Of a stretch of DNA of 64,000 nt, positions 8,658 to 17,324 are shown piece after piece (position 1 is the stretch's first letter; each line of letters starts with the position of its first letter). Source of the DNA: Pseudomonas mediterranea CFBP 5447 (GTDB taxonomy: Bacteria > Pseudomonadota > Gammaproteobacteria > Pseudomonadales > Pseudomonadaceae); contig NZ_KN322987.1 in assembly GCF_000774145.1 (NCBI RefSeq), positions 1,695,584-1,759,583 of the forward strand, given 5' to 3'. Below the pieces are notes generated by a model that was not told the origin of the DNA, ran no database searches, and saw nothing but the letters and a program-made list of their open reading frames with translations. The translations under genes were made by a program, and so were the position numbers.

Positions 8658-9398
8658 ATGGAACATGTCGATCACGTATTGATCGTGGATGATGATCGCG
8701 AGATCAGGGAGCTGGTCGGCAACTACCTGAAGAAGAACGGACTGCGCACCACCGTGGTCGCGGATGGTCGGCAGATGCGGGCCTTTCTCGAAACCAACCA
8801 GGTCGACCTGATCGTGCTCGACATCATGATGCCGGGGGATGACGGGCTGCTGCTGTGCCGCGAACTGCGCGCCGGCAAGCATAAGGCGACCCCCGTGCTG
8901 ATGCTGACGGCTCGCAGCGACGAGACCGATCGCATCATCGGCCTGGAGATGGGCGCCGACGACTACCTGGCCAAGCCCTTCGCCGCCCGGGAACTGCTCG
9001 CGCGTATCAACGCCGTGCTGCGGCGTACCCGCATGCTGCCGCCCAACTTCGTCGTCACCGAGAGCGGCCGCCTGCTCAAGTTCGGCCGGTGGCGCCTCGA
9101 CACCACCGCTCGCCATCTGCTCGATGAAGACGACACCCTCGTCTCGCTGAGCGGCGCCGAGTACAGGCTGCTGCGGGTATTCCTCGACCATCCCCAGCGG
9201 GTGCTGAGCCGCGACCAGTTGCTCAACCTGACCCAGGGCCGTGACGCGGACATCTTCGACCGTTCCATCGACCTGCTGGTCAGTCGCGTGCGTCAGCGCT
9301 TGCTGGATGACGCACGGGAACCGCTCTACTTGAAGACGGTGCGCAATGAAGGCTACGTCTTTACCTTCGCCGTCGAGATGCTCGAGGAGCAGGCATGA
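8658..9398 (+). CDS. OmpR-family DNA-binding response regulator
   Basis: This 246-residue regulator has a receiver domain (1-120) with VDDDRE acidic pocket, phospho-acceptor Asp in LIVLDIMMPGDDG (near 56) and the switch Lys in DDYLAKPF (near 107). A winged-helix domain (about 140-240) follows, with YLKTVRNEGYVF at the end. GGAGAGCAGGGC precedes the ATG. It overlaps the histidine kinase by 4 bases (ATGA), so the two are translationally coupled. The signal and targets are unknown; the membrane protein and hydrolases downstream are plausible targets. Confidence 0.93.
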   Translation: MEHVDHVLIVDDDREIRELVGNYLKKNGLRTTVVADGRQMRAFLETNQVDLIVLDIMMPGDDGLLLCRELRAGKHKATPVLMLTARSDETDRIIGLEMGADDYLAKPFAARELLARINAVLRRTRMLPPNFVVTESGRLLKFGRWRLDTTARHLLDEDDTLVSLSGAEYRLLRVFLDHPQRVLSRDQLLNLTQGRDADIFDRSIDLLVSRVRQRLLDDAREPLYLKTVRNEGYVFTFAVEMLEEQA

Positions 9399-10708
9399 AG
9401 CTCGCGTTGCAATGGCCGCGCACGCTGGCCTCGCGGCTGTGGCTGGTGTTTCTGGTCGGTCTGATACTCGCTCAATCGCTGACGTTCGCAGCCCAGTACT
9501 ACGAACGCTACCAAAGCACCAAGACCGCCATGTTGGGCAACTTCGAACACGACACGGCGACCTCCATCGCCATCCTCGACCGTTTGCCCGCCGACGAGCG
9601 CCTGGCATGGACCAAGCGTCTGCAGCGGCGCAACTATGACTACCTGCTGCGCGAACATGACCCAGGCATTCCACTGGCCTCGAACGATCTCGCGGCGACA
9701 GCGGCGCAATCACTTCAGGTCGCGCTGGGCAGCAACTATGACCTGACCTTCGTCCAGATCCCGGGGCCGCAGCAGCATTTCCAGGCCCAGGTGCGATTGG
9801 CTGACGGCAGCCCGGTCACCATCGACGTGCGCCCCTCGGTCAAGCCGTTGTCGCCCTGGTTGCCCTTTGTGCTGTTCGGTCAGCTGGTGTTGCTGATCGG
9901 CTGCACCTGGCTGGCCGTACGGATCGCGATACGCCCGCTCAGCCGCCTGGCCGAGGCCGTCGAGAACCTCGACCCGAACGCACACCCGGTGCAGCTGGAT
10001 GAAAGCGGCCCACGGGAAGTGGCCTACGCCGCCCGGGCCTTCAACAGCATGCAGGCGCGGATTGCCGCTTACCTGAAAGAACGCATGCAGTTACTGGCGG
10101 CCATTTCCCATGACTTGCAGACGCCCATCACGCGCATGAAGCTGCGCGCCGAGTTCATGGACGACTCGCTGGAGAAAGACAAACTGGGCAATGACCTGAA
10201 CGAAATCGAGCACCTGGTGCGCGAAGGTGTTGCCTATGCGCGCAGCGTCCATGGGGCGACCGAGGCCAGTTGCCGCATCAGCCTGGACTCCTTTCTCGAC
10301 AGCCTGGTGTGCGACTACCAGGACACCGGCCGGGAGGTCAGCCTGCGCGGCAATAACGGCGCGGTCATCGAGACACGGCCCCATGCGCTGCGTCGGATCC
10401 TGGTGAATCTGGTGGATAACGCGCTGAAATACGCCGGCACCGCCGAGGTGGAGATCAGCGGCGACGCGAGCAAGGGCGTTTCAATCAGCGTGCTCGACCG
10501 AGGCCCGGGCATTCCCGATGAGGTCCTGGCCGAGGTGGTCAAGCCGTTCTATCGGGTGGAAAGCTCACGCAACCGCAGCACCGGCGGTACCGGTTTGGGC
10601 CTGGCCATCGCCCAGCAGTTGACTGTCGCAATTGGTGGGTCACTGAGCCTGCGCAACCGCGACGGCGGCGGTCTTTGCGTGACCCTCGACTTCGGCCCCA
10701 ATCGGTAG
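9395..10708 (+). CDS. Sensor histidine kinase of the two-component system
   Basis: This 437-residue inner-membrane kinase has one transmembrane helix near residues 15-32, a periplasmic sensor of about 120 residues, and a second helix near 150-172 followed by a HAMP linker. The H-box is AAISHDLQTPITRMKLRAE (His near 240). The N-box (NLVDNALKYAG), G1 box (DRGPGIP) and G2 box (GGTGLGLAI) are all intact, so it should autophosphorylate. It is EnvZ-like in layout and is paired with the preceding response regulator. Confidence 0.93.
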   Translation: MKLALQWPRTLASRLWLVFLVGLILAQSLTFAAQYYERYQSTKTAMLGNFEHDTATSIAILDRLPADERLAWTKRLQRRNYDYLLREHDPGIPLASNDLAATAAQSLQVALGSNYDLTFVQIPGPQQHFQAQVRLADGSPVTIDVRPSVKPLSPWLPFVLFGQLVLLIGCTWLAVRIAIRPLSRLAEAVENLDPNAHPVQLDESGPREVAYAARAFNSMQARIAAYLKERMQLLAAISHDLQTPITRMKLRAEFMDDSLEKDKLGNDLNEIEHLVREGVAYARSVHGATEASCRISLDSFLDSLVCDYQDTGREVSLRGNNGAVIETRPHALRRILVNLVDNALKYAGTAEVEISGDASKGVSISVLDRGPGIPDEVLAEVVKPFYRVESSRNRSTGGTGLGLAIAQQLTVAIGGSLSLRNRDGGGLCVTLDFGPNR

Positions 10709-10910
10709 GCCATGCTTGCACGTCCCGCTGTCGGCCGGATGCGTGGACGTGCATTTGTAAGCCATTGTATCTAGCGCATTCGCGTACTCAAAAGAACGTA
10801 TAACCGCCGGTTGTCGAACATAGGCGGTATACATCCCCTTGCAAGAATTCTCCCCATCGAATCGCCATCGGCCTCCCTGAATGGCGAACCTTACGACAGG
10901 AGATCTTGCC

Positions 10911-11558
10911 ATGCATAACCCATCCTACCGCCCCCAGGGCTGGCAGCTGTTCGGCCTGGTCGCAGCCCTGGTGGTGGCGATGAGCATCACGGCAGTCGCT
11001 GTCCAACCCGACCTGGTCGAAGGACTGCGCAGCGCCATCCGCGCCACCGCCCGTTCCTCCTTCGCACTGTTCCTGATCGCATTCACCGCATCGGCCTTCG
11101 CTGTACTGGTGCCTTCGCCGCTTTCCAAGGCACTGGTTCGCGAACGGCGCTTCATCGGCCTTGCCTTTGCCTTCTCGCACCTGGTGCACGCCGTGCTGAT
11201 CTACGCCTACGGGCAGTTCAATACCGAGTTCTGGCCAAGCCGCACCGTGGCAAACAATATCCCGGGCGGGACGGCCTACACCTTCATCCTGCTGATGGCG
11301 CTGACCTCATTCAAAGCACCCGCCCGGCTGTTGGGTCCCAAGGCGTGGAAGACCTTGCACGTCACTGGCATGTGGGTCATCGCCGCCGTATTCGCCCTCT
11401 CCAACTTCAAGCGCATCCCGATGAGCGACTGGTACGTGCTGCCCTTCGGCATCACCTGCGCCGCCGTGGCGATCCGACTGGTCGGCAAGCTGGCCATCGC
11501 CAACAAACGCAGCCAAGCCAGGCAGGCCTCGATACGCCGGGCAGCCGTGGCCTCCTGA
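10911..11558 (+). CDS. Haem-type membrane protein (ferric reductase-like transmembrane domain)
   Basis: This 215-residue protein has about five to six hydrophobic helices. Histidines in FSHLVHAVLIY and WKTLHVTGMWVI are spaced like haem ligands of the ferric reductase/MsrQ (YedZ) superfamily. ATG 10911 (MHNPSYRPQ) has GGAGATCTTGCC before it and is preferred over an in-frame start 30 bases upstream. It is the first of three genes in the same orientation behind the two-component system. The MsrQ-like role is inferred from the fold only, since no MsrP partner is adjacent. Confidence 0.65.
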   Translation: MHNPSYRPQGWQLFGLVAALVVAMSITAVAVQPDLVEGLRSAIRATARSSFALFLIAFTASAFAVLVPSPLSKALVRERRFIGLAFAFSHLVHAVLIYAYGQFNTEFWPSRTVANNIPGGTAYTFILLMALTSFKAPARLLGPKAWKTLHVTGMWVIAAVFALSNFKRIPMSDWYVLPFGITCAAVAIRLVGKLAIANKRSQARQASIRRAAVAS

Positions 11559-11656
11559 TTTCGCAGCAAGCGAAGCGGCCCTCTCAGGCACGACATATTT
11601 CTTCAATACATTCTCAGAAGCAGTCATCCCGACTGCCTAAAACAAGGAAGCAAAAA

Positions 11657-12514
11657 ATGAGCACCAGCACCCCCACCCAGAACGGCAGCTATATCACTAC
11701 CCAGGACGGCGTACAGCTCTACTACAAGGACTGGGGCCCGAAGGATGGACAAGTTGTCACCTTCAGCCATGGCTGGCCGCTGAACTCGGATAGCTGGGAA
11801 TCTCAGATGCTGTTCCTGGCTGACCAAGGCTACCGGGTGATCGCCCACGACCGCCGCGGCCATGGCCGCTCCAGCCAGCCGTGGGAAGGCAACGACATGG
11901 ATCACTACGCCGATGACCTGGCCGCTGTGATCAACGCCCTGGATCTCCAAGACGTCACCCTGGTGGGCTTCTCCACCGGTGGCGGCGAAATCACCCGCTA
12001 CATCGGCCGCCACGGTACCGCTCGGGTGAAGAAGGCCGCATTGATCAGCGCCGTGCCGCCGATGATGCTCAAGACCGCAGACTACCCAGGCGGCCTGCCG
12101 ATCGAGGTGTTCGACGGCCTGCGCCAGGCCTCGCTGGACAACCGCTCGCAGCTGTATCGCGACATCGCCTCGGGCCCGTTCTTCGGCTTCAACCGCGACG
12201 GAGCAAAAGTCTCCCAAGGGCTGATCGATTCGTTCTGGGTACAGGGCATGCAAGCGGGCCACAAAAACACCTACGACTGCATCGCGGCGTTTTCGGCAAC
12301 GGACTTCCGCGCCGACCTGGCCAAGTTCGACGTGCCGACGCTGATCGTGCACGGCGACGACGACCAGATCGTCCCGATCGAGGCCTCCGCCCATGCGGCC
12401 GCCAGGCTGGTGCGCAACGCCGAGCTGATCGTCTACCCGGGTGCGCCCCACGGCCTGACCGACACCCACAAGGATCGCCTGAACCAGGACCTGTTGAACT
12501 TCCTGGGCCAGTAA
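11657..12514 (+). CDS. Alpha/beta hydrolase, non-haem chloroperoxidase/arylesterase type
   Basis: This 285-residue cytosolic protein has no signal peptide. FSHGWPLNSDSWE forms the oxyanion loop, GFSTGGGE holds the nucleophile Ser, HGDDDQIVP the Asp and YPGAPHGL the His. These are the hallmarks of cofactor-free haloperoxidases and arylesterases. The nucleophile elbow reads G-F-S-T-G. AAGGAAGC precedes ATG 11657. It sits between the haem-type membrane protein and a second, exported hydrolase, probably in one transcript. The natural substrate cannot be deduced. Confidence 0.88.
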   Translation: MSTSTPTQNGSYITTQDGVQLYYKDWGPKDGQVVTFSHGWPLNSDSWESQMLFLADQGYRVIAHDRRGHGRSSQPWEGNDMDHYADDLAAVINALDLQDVTLVGFSTGGGEITRYIGRHGTARVKKAALISAVPPMMLKTADYPGGLPIEVFDGLRQASLDNRSQLYRDIASGPFFGFNRDGAKVSQGLIDSFWVQGMQAGHKNTYDCIAAFSATDFRADLAKFDVPTLIVHGDDDQIVPIEASAHAAARLVRNAELIVYPGAPHGLTDTHKDRLNQDLLNFLGQ

Positions 12515-12589
12515 ACCCATCGCCCCGCTCATGTGCCGCCCAGGGCCGCACATGAGCACCGCCTACCCATAAATGAAAAGGAAATGATC

Positions 12590-13393
12590 ATGCTCAATCT
12601 CAAATCGCTCTTGGCCGCCACCATCACCGCAGCAATGGCGCTGACTTCCCTTCAGAGCACCGCCGCCACGCAACCCGACGCCGCCAAGCCCACCGTCGTG
12701 CTGGTGCATGGCGCCTTCGCCGAATCGTCCAGTTGGAACGGCGTTGCCGCCCGCTTGCTGAACCAGGGCTACCCGGTGGTGGCTGCCGCCAACCCGCTGC
12801 GCGGCGTGAAGCAGGACGCCGACTATGTCGCCGACATCGTCGAGCACACCGCCGGCCCGGTGATCCTCGTAGGCCACTCCTACGGCGGAGCAGTGATCAC
12901 CAACGCCGTGCATGACAACCCACGGGTCAAGGCGCTGGTCTACGTCGCGGCCTTCGCCCCGGACAAAGGTGAAACCGCCATCGAGCTGTCCGGTCGTTAC
13001 CCGGGCGGCACCCTCGGGCCGACCCTGGCCGCACCGGTGCCGCTGGACGATGGCAACAAGGACCTCTACATCCAGCAGGACAAATTCGGCCAACAATTTG
13101 CCGCCGACGTTCCAGCCGCCGAGTCCGCACTGATGGCCGCCACTCAACGGCCCATCAGCGAGGCGGCCTTGAAGGAAGCCTCTGGCGACCCGGCCTGGAA
13201 AAAACTGCCGTCCTGGTTCATCTACGGTTCGGCGGACAAGAACATCCCCGAAGCTGCCCTGAAGTTCATGGCCGACCGTGCAGGCTCGAAAAAGACCGTC
13301 ACCGTCCCAGGCGCCTCCCATGTGGTGATGACGTCCAATCCGGAGAAAGTTGCAGACCTGATCGTTGAAGCGGCGCAGGCCAGTTCCAAATGA
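12590..13393 (+). CDS. Exported alpha/beta hydrolase
   Basis: This 267-residue protein has a signal peptide (LLAATITAAMALTSLQSTAA) and is predicted periplasmic. VVLVHGAFAESSSW, the nucleophile elbow VGHSYGGAV (Ser near 110) and PGASHVV (catalytic His near the C-terminus) place it in the EstC/salicylate-esterase-like hydrolase group. AAAAGGAA lies at the right distance from ATG 12590; an ATG 6 bases earlier is too close to it. Its terminator has been split by the insertion at 13432-13598. Confidence 0.85.
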   Translation: MLNLKSLLAATITAAMALTSLQSTAATQPDAAKPTVVLVHGAFAESSSWNGVAARLLNQGYPVVAAANPLRGVKQDADYVADIVEHTAGPVILVGHSYGGAVITNAVHDNPRVKALVYVAAFAPDKGETAIELSGRYPGGTLGPTLAAPVPLDDGNKDLYIQQDKFGQQFAADVPAAESALMAATQRPISEAALKEASGDPAWKKLPSWFIYGSADKNIPEAALKFMADRAGSKKTVTVPGASHVVMTSNPEKVADLIVEAAQASSK

Positions 13394-13409
13394 TGATCGC
13401 GTACTGACT

Positions 13410-13607
13410 AAAAAACCCGGCGCAGGATGCTAATGCCAGTCAGTTAAGGATCAAACGGCACAAACCCTGTGGGAGCAAAGCTTGCTCGCGATAGCGACAG
13501 ATCAGTCAACATTGTGACTGACTGACTTACCGCAGTCGCGAGCAAGCTTTGCTCCCACAGGTTTATGGCTTAACTGATTGTATAAGGCGCAGGATGCTGG
13601 GTTTTTT
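13410..13607 (+). terminator. Terminator split by an inserted REP element
   Basis: The left half reads AAAAAACCCGGC from 13410 and the right half GCTGGGTTTTTT ends at 13607. Joined across the first copy of GGCGCAGGATGCT they would make a 12-bp stem with one G-U pair, a 7-base loop and a U tract. The two halves are now separated by about 167 bp. The hairpin would have ended the hydrolase transcript. Confidence 0.7.
13432..13598. mobile_element. MITE-like REP element with 13-bp flanking duplication
   Basis: Two inverted REPs (core 13468-13559) lie inside longer imperfect terminal inverted repeats (CAGTCAGTTAA at 13437-13447 and TTAACTGATTG at 13570-13580). The sequence GGCGCAGGATGCT is present directly on both sides (13419-13431 and 13586-13598), which is what a target duplication would look like. 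No coding capacity is seen, so mobilisation in trans (for example by a RAYT) is inferred. Confidence 0.6.
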
Positions 13608-13639
13608 ATTGCGGGGTGCCCCCAAAGAGCTGCTCAGTT

Positions 13640-13861
13640 AAGACCAAGCCACATTCTCCAGTGGGAGTGTCGCGCAAATCACCTTGGTCAATCGGCTCTG
13701 GCACTTTCTGTTCAAACCGAAGCGGGCTTGATTACCCCATTTGCTGGCGTCGGTATTTGGATTGCTCGGAAAACTTATGCCCCCACTTGATCGAGATAGA
13801 ACTTCTAGATATTCCTCGTCCTTTTCATGCAGAGTTATTTCCTGAACTATCCTTTTTACTT
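13640..13861 (+). pseudogene. Decayed paralogue of the gene at 16977
   Basis: Codons for WECRANHLGQSALALSVQTE and TPFAGVGI (about 13662-13757) match the middle of the protein encoded at 16977-17324 almost residue for residue. A one-base deletion near 13757 shifts frame, after which LIEIELLDIPRPFHAELFPE (to about 13861) continues the match. The first 40 or so residues are missing. The DNA also aligns well over the same span, so this is a truncated, frameshifted duplicate. Confidence 0.8.
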
Positions 13862-14377
13862 GATCTGCACGTGAGTTCGCAGTGCCCGCCAAACTATCCG
13901 AGCACCCCACGCAATGGCGCTCGGGCATGGATAAGCCTACCTGCTGCTGGCGGTCGCCGCCGTAGTGAAATTCACTAAGGCTTACGCCGTTTTAACTAAT
14001 GAAACTCTGAATTTGCCTATTTAACTTACTGGCTATGTGTAGACAATAGCCGTAGTTTCAGCCAGCTAGGGAATTCTCCGAAAAAGTCCGCAGATGTGCT
14101 AAAAGACGCCTGACCACGTATGCTTATTGCTCAGACGCTTTAATTGATTTGACTGGTCTATTAAAAGATTTCACGGGAAAGAAATTCTCAGCCGAACCAT
14201 GGGCATGGGGAGTACGCTTTCATGCGCTTTAATTGAGAAAGTGAAAATTACGAGGTTTTTACATGTCAAATCTAGTTTCAAATCAGGGATGCTTTGGAAC
14301 CGAAAATCCAAGGCCTGCACTCCGGCATTCCTTCTGATTTTGTCATGCACCGGTACGCCTGGTGTAAGGGGTAAGGA
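13862..14377 (+). other. Gene-remnant region without an intact gene
   Basis: This AT-richer stretch has only short open segments that look like protein ends without starts. One encodes AYLLLAVAAVVKFTKAY (a transmembrane-like helix, about 13936-13990). Another ends LIDLTGLLKDFTGKKFSAEP plus about 11 residues before a stop at 14230. They resemble the relics of small genes, possibly of a toxin/immunity type, but no family could be identified. Confidence 0.4.
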
Positions 14378-14629
14378 ATGATCATTCGCTATAGTGCCAA
14401 CGCACTGGTGGGTCAGCTTTTGTTGCCGTCGAATTACGTCGGCATGCGTACCCCCGAGGATCTGGCTGAACTCGCCGCCGTAGCTCATTGGAAGGACCAT
14501 CCACAAGAAACCCCAACCTTCATCACCGTCATTCATCTGCAAGATGTGGACGGTCATGACCTGGGATTGTTTGAAGTGCGCTGTGAACGGCGCCCGGTAT
14601 TCATCGCCAGCAAATTGCGGCAGGCGTGA
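14378..14629 (+). CDS. Small hypothetical protein
   Basis: This 83-residue frame begins MIIRYSANALVG behind GGGTAAGGA. It has no signal peptide, membrane helix or recognised motif. An acidic segment (RTPEDLAELA) and TFITVIHLQDVDGHDLGLFE suggest a small mixed alpha/beta fold. It is flanked by gene remnants, so it could itself be a fragment of a larger lost gene. No function can be offered. Confidence 0.4.
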   Translation: MIIRYSANALVGQLLLPSNYVGMRTPEDLAELAAVAHWKDHPQETPTFITVIHLQDVDGHDLGLFEVRCERRPVFIASKLRQA

Positions 14630-14829
14630 AAAGAGATACAGAGCCGTTCCGCAACAGCGAGGATACGAAGGCGTTGTTGCTGGTATCGCTTGGGCATCAC
14701 CAGGTCGATGCATCCTTCAGCGACGACCTGTTGAGTCCTGCGATACAGCTTATTAGAGCCACTTGCCCACAGATACGCGTTTGGGAGGTGCCGGTTACTG
14801 CTCTTGCCAATGCCGCAATACCGGCATAA
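14626..14829 (+). CDS. Doubtful overlapping frame
   Basis: A 67-codon frame begins with GTG overlapping the stop of the preceding small gene (GCGTGA) and reads KRDTEPFRNSEDTKALLLVS, then DASFSDDLLSPAIQLIRATC. Its last 35 bases overlap the 3' end of the Lrp-type gene on the other strand. The overlap hints at coupling, but there is no recognised motif. It may be a remnant. Confidence 0.2.
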   Translation: MKRDTEPFRNSEDTKALLLVSLGHHQVDASFSDDLLSPAIQLIRATCPQIRVWEVPVTALANAAIPA

Positions 14830-15244
14830 TGGTCACGCTTTTCACCAGCCCGGTAGCCAGAGCACTCTCCTTGAACTCAATCACGTTGCTGATGTGGGTA
14901 TGGTCGTAGCGCACGAGCAAATCAACGTCGCCGAACAGTGAGAATGCTTCGATCACGCCAGGCTTGTCTTTGATGTAGTCCCACACCTGAGCGCACAAGT
15001 TTGGCCGGGTGTGGGTGAACTGCATGAACGCGGTGTGACAAGGTGCTTCGTTCGTTGTCGCGGCGAGGCGCGTGGTATACCCAAGGATGGGTCCCTGTGT
15101 TTCCATCCGGGCGACCCGCGCTTCAACGGCAGTTCGGGACTTGTGCACGCGGCGAGCGATGTCCGAAATACTGGTGCGTGCGTCCGAAGTGAGGATTTCG
15201 AGGATCTTTAAGTCGGTGCTGTCGAGGTCTGGCATCATGCTCAC
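14795..15244 (-). CDS. Lrp/AsnC-family transcriptional regulator
   Basis: This protein of up to 149 residues has an N-terminal winged HTH (LDSTDLKILEILTSDAR, SISDIARRVHKSRTAVEARV) and a C-terminal RAM/AsnC ligand-sensing domain (FMQFTHTRPNLCAQVWDYI to the end). A GTG at 15244 has GGAA 6 bases before it; the ATGs at 15238 and 15235 are alternatives. Lrp regulators usually control a neighbouring amino-acid transporter or enzyme, but none is intact here. It could be an orphan left by rearrangement. Confidence 0.85.
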   Translation of the reverse strand: MSMMPDLDSTDLKILEILTSDARTSISDIARRVHKSRTAVEARVARMETQGPILGYTTRLAATTNEAPCHTAFMQFTHTRPNLCAQVWDYIKDKPGVIEAFSLFGDVDLLVRYDHTHISNVIEFKESALATGLVKSVTIMPVLRHWQEQ

Positions 15245-15551
15245 TTATGTTTCCGTATGATTTCGTTCTTCATAAGAGTCCCACCGTCAGTTTCGGAACC
15301 ATGTCCCCTCCCAGCGGTGCAAATATCCCTATTTCCAAGCCCGGCCTGGTTATAAAGCCTGTATCAAGCTGCAGTTGATGGGTTGTCAGCGAAATATCTT
15401 GTGTCACCTTGGACAACGCAATGGCTTTATAGCTGGCCGCGTACAGGATGAAAAGTACTGGATCGAGCATCATCATGCGGGTAAGCAAAGGCCTCCCCGC
15501 CGAGCAGCCCAATCACCCCTCCACCTCACCCCCCAACCGACTCCGCATTGC
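15245..15551. other. Intergenic, no confident gene
   Basis: On the minus strand a frame of about 70 codons (around 15476-15270) reads MLDPVLFILYAASYKAIALS and ends 26 bases before the Lrp-type start. It has a hydrophobic N-terminus but no recognisable family or good ribosome site. It could be the degraded start of a membrane-protein gene. Nothing else is seen. Confidence 0.3.
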
Positions 15552-16517
15552 TTAAAACTTCATCCTGAAAACAACCGGACAATGATCAGAGCCCTTCATC
15601 GGCACAGGAAGCTCCGATAACGACCCGGCCACATAGTGCTTCCTCAATTCGCTGGTCATCAACGCATGATCAATCAACCATTTAGAGCCTCCGCCCCGGC
15701 ATTCGGGCAGCGCCTCATAACCTTCGGTTGGACGAAACAACCTGGCCGCGGCCGGCTCGCCATCTGAAAGCCCGGCAAAAAGACTCACCTCAGGCGCTGT
15801 TTCCTGCTCAACCGCAACGTCAAATCGACGATTGAAATCACCAATAATCATTGCGGAAGCGCCAGACTGGATTGCCTTATCGAGCCAGGCTTCCAAAGCA
15901 GGTGCTTGCCTTCTAAGCACATCGCAGGTGACGACCCCGTTAGCCTGATCACTCTCGGTCGCATACCCACTGTTCAACGCATGGTCAGAACAGCCACTTT
16001 TGAGGTGTACGGATAAAAGCTTGAGGGTCATACCCTTGATCGTGACGGGTAACTCCGCACCATGGCGAGCATGACTCTTGAAGGCCTCTCCAAGCGGGCG
16101 AACATCGCCGAGCCTTCCGACCTCAAGCCTGCTGGATTTGCGGACAACAAATCCCGTGCGCTGTATCCAAGGGCTTTGCATGTTCACATAGAAATCGTAC
16201 TGATCCTTCGGCCAGATCTGCTGCAGCGCCTCAGGGTTCTCGACTTCCTGCACGGCAATCACGTCAGCATTCAGCTTTGCCGCTACGTTCTTCAGATCCG
16301 CTATCTGCGCCGGTGATTTGCATTCCCACCGGTAGGGGTGTGTTTCTTCCAGTCGCTCGCGATCAGCGGCCTTGATTTGGGAGCACTCCTCGAACTCACG
16401 CTGGCTGAGCGAAGTCGACCGCTGCCATTCCAGGTTCCATGTTGCGAAGGTGAGGGTTTCAGCCAGGGCAGGGGGTGAGAGACAGCAAAGCGATAGGGCT
16501 AGATAGAGTGGTTTCAT
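15552..16517 (-). CDS. Exported endonuclease/exonuclease/phosphatase-family protein
   Basis: This 321-residue protein has a signal peptide (MKPLYLALSLCCLSPPALA) and a DNase I-like EEP fold. FATWNLEW supplies the metal-binding Asn, AVQEVENPEAL the catalytic Glu, IIGDFNRRFD the Asp/Asn pair and KGSDHCPVVF the C-terminal Asp-His. All core residues are intact, so it should be an active exported nuclease or phosphodiesterase. Candidate roles are nutrient scavenging from DNA or inter-bacterial effects. It lies alone between remnants, opposite in strand to the following small gene. Confidence 0.85.
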   Translation of the reverse strand: MKPLYLALSLCCLSPPALAETLTFATWNLEWQRSTSLSQREFEECSQIKAADRERLEETHPYRWECKSPAQIADLKNVAAKLNADVIAVQEVENPEALQQIWPKDQYDFYVNMQSPWIQRTGFVVRKSSRLEVGRLGDVRPLGEAFKSHARHGAELPVTIKGMTLKLLSVHLKSGCSDHALNSGYATESDQANGVVTCDVLRRQAPALEAWLDKAIQSGASAMIIGDFNRRFDVAVEQETAPEVSLFAGLSDGEPAAARLFRPTEGYEALPECRGGGSKWLIDHALMTSELRKHYVAGSLSELPVPMKGSDHCPVVFRMKF

Positions 16518-16976
16518 GGGAGAGTTCCGAGCGCGGTGGCAGTGGGGGTCCAGGAGACGGCACTGCTTTTAGCCGCTCTTTGAGCGTAGCAGCACATCTT
16601 GTCGCTACAGAGTTCTATCCAATGAAATCCTACCCACCTACCTTGCGGGCGATGTACTGGTCAGCGTCGAGGCGCAGGTCAACGGCGGGTAGCGGCTCGC
16701 AACGCGGCCTCTCGATGTTGATCATCAAGACCTGACTGAAGACCTACATGTCCGACATTACTCAATTGGTCATTGCAGGTCTGGCGCCAACTGATGAATG
16801 ACGCAAGCGCCTGACTCGTAGGTTTGAGCAGTGGGCTGAAAGGAAAGCAAATGGCAAAAACGGTCAGTCATAATTGCCTGTTTCGGCTGACGCAGAGCAT
16901 GGCAGGCCCTCGCTTTTTCGCAGGCAAGTGACGAAACCTGCAATGTCCGACTTACTCGGCAAGGAAGGGCAATCAA
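16518..16976. other. Gene-poor spacer with remnants
   Basis: No complete gene is seen in these 459 bases. A short plus-strand frame MSDITQLVIAGLAPTDE (16748-16801) is followed in frame, after one stop, by RKRLTRRFEQWAERKANG, which looks like a nonsense-interrupted remnant. The hexadecamer-like TGTCCGAC(A)TTACTC occurs twice (near 16749 and 16943), suggesting a partial duplication. Confidence 0.35.
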
Positions 16977-17324
16977 TTGGCGCGATTTTCAATCTACAGC
17001 GGACCGGTTTTGGTGGGCTATTCAACCCTGGAGGATGGAGATCCTCCAATGGGCGTTGCTTTCGGCCAATTCGTCCCAGCCGATGGGTACCAGGCTATCC
17101 AGCAAGAATGCCGCGCAAATCACCTAGATCAATCGGCTTTAGCGCTTTGTGCTCAAACCGAAGCGGGCCTGGTTATTCCATGTGCTGGCATTGGCATTCT
17201 GGACTACTTGGAAGAGCTTCTGCCCGAATTGATCGAGATAAACATTCTCGGCATTCCTCGTCCTCTTTACGAAGAGTTGTTTCCTGAAAAGGTCGCGAGA
17301 TATAAGCGCCAGTTTATTTCTTGA
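16977..17324 (+). CDS. Conserved hypothetical protein (intact paralogue of the 13640 pseudogene)
   Basis: This 115-residue protein begins at TTG 16977 (MARFSIYSGPVLVGYSTLED) with a strong AAGGAAGGG 7 bases upstream. It has no signal or membrane helix. Tandem blocks GVAFGQFVPADGY, ANHLDQSALALCAQTEAGL and IPRPLYEELFPEKVARYKRQ suggest a compact single domain. Small orphan cytosolic proteins that duplicate and decay nearby behave like immunity proteins or recently mobile genes, but this is inference. No Pfam family is recognised by eye. Confidence 0.6.
   Translation: MARFSIYSGPVLVGYSTLEDGDPPMGVAFGQFVPADGYQAIQQECRANHLDQSALALCAQTEAGLVIPCAGIGILDYLEELLPELIEINILGIPRPLYEELFPEKVARYKRQFIS

Noticed and set aside
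14171..14713. 180-codon minus-strand frame
   Set aside because: It lacks a plausible start site and family resemblance and opposes a plus-strand frame with a good ribosome site. It was judged accidental.
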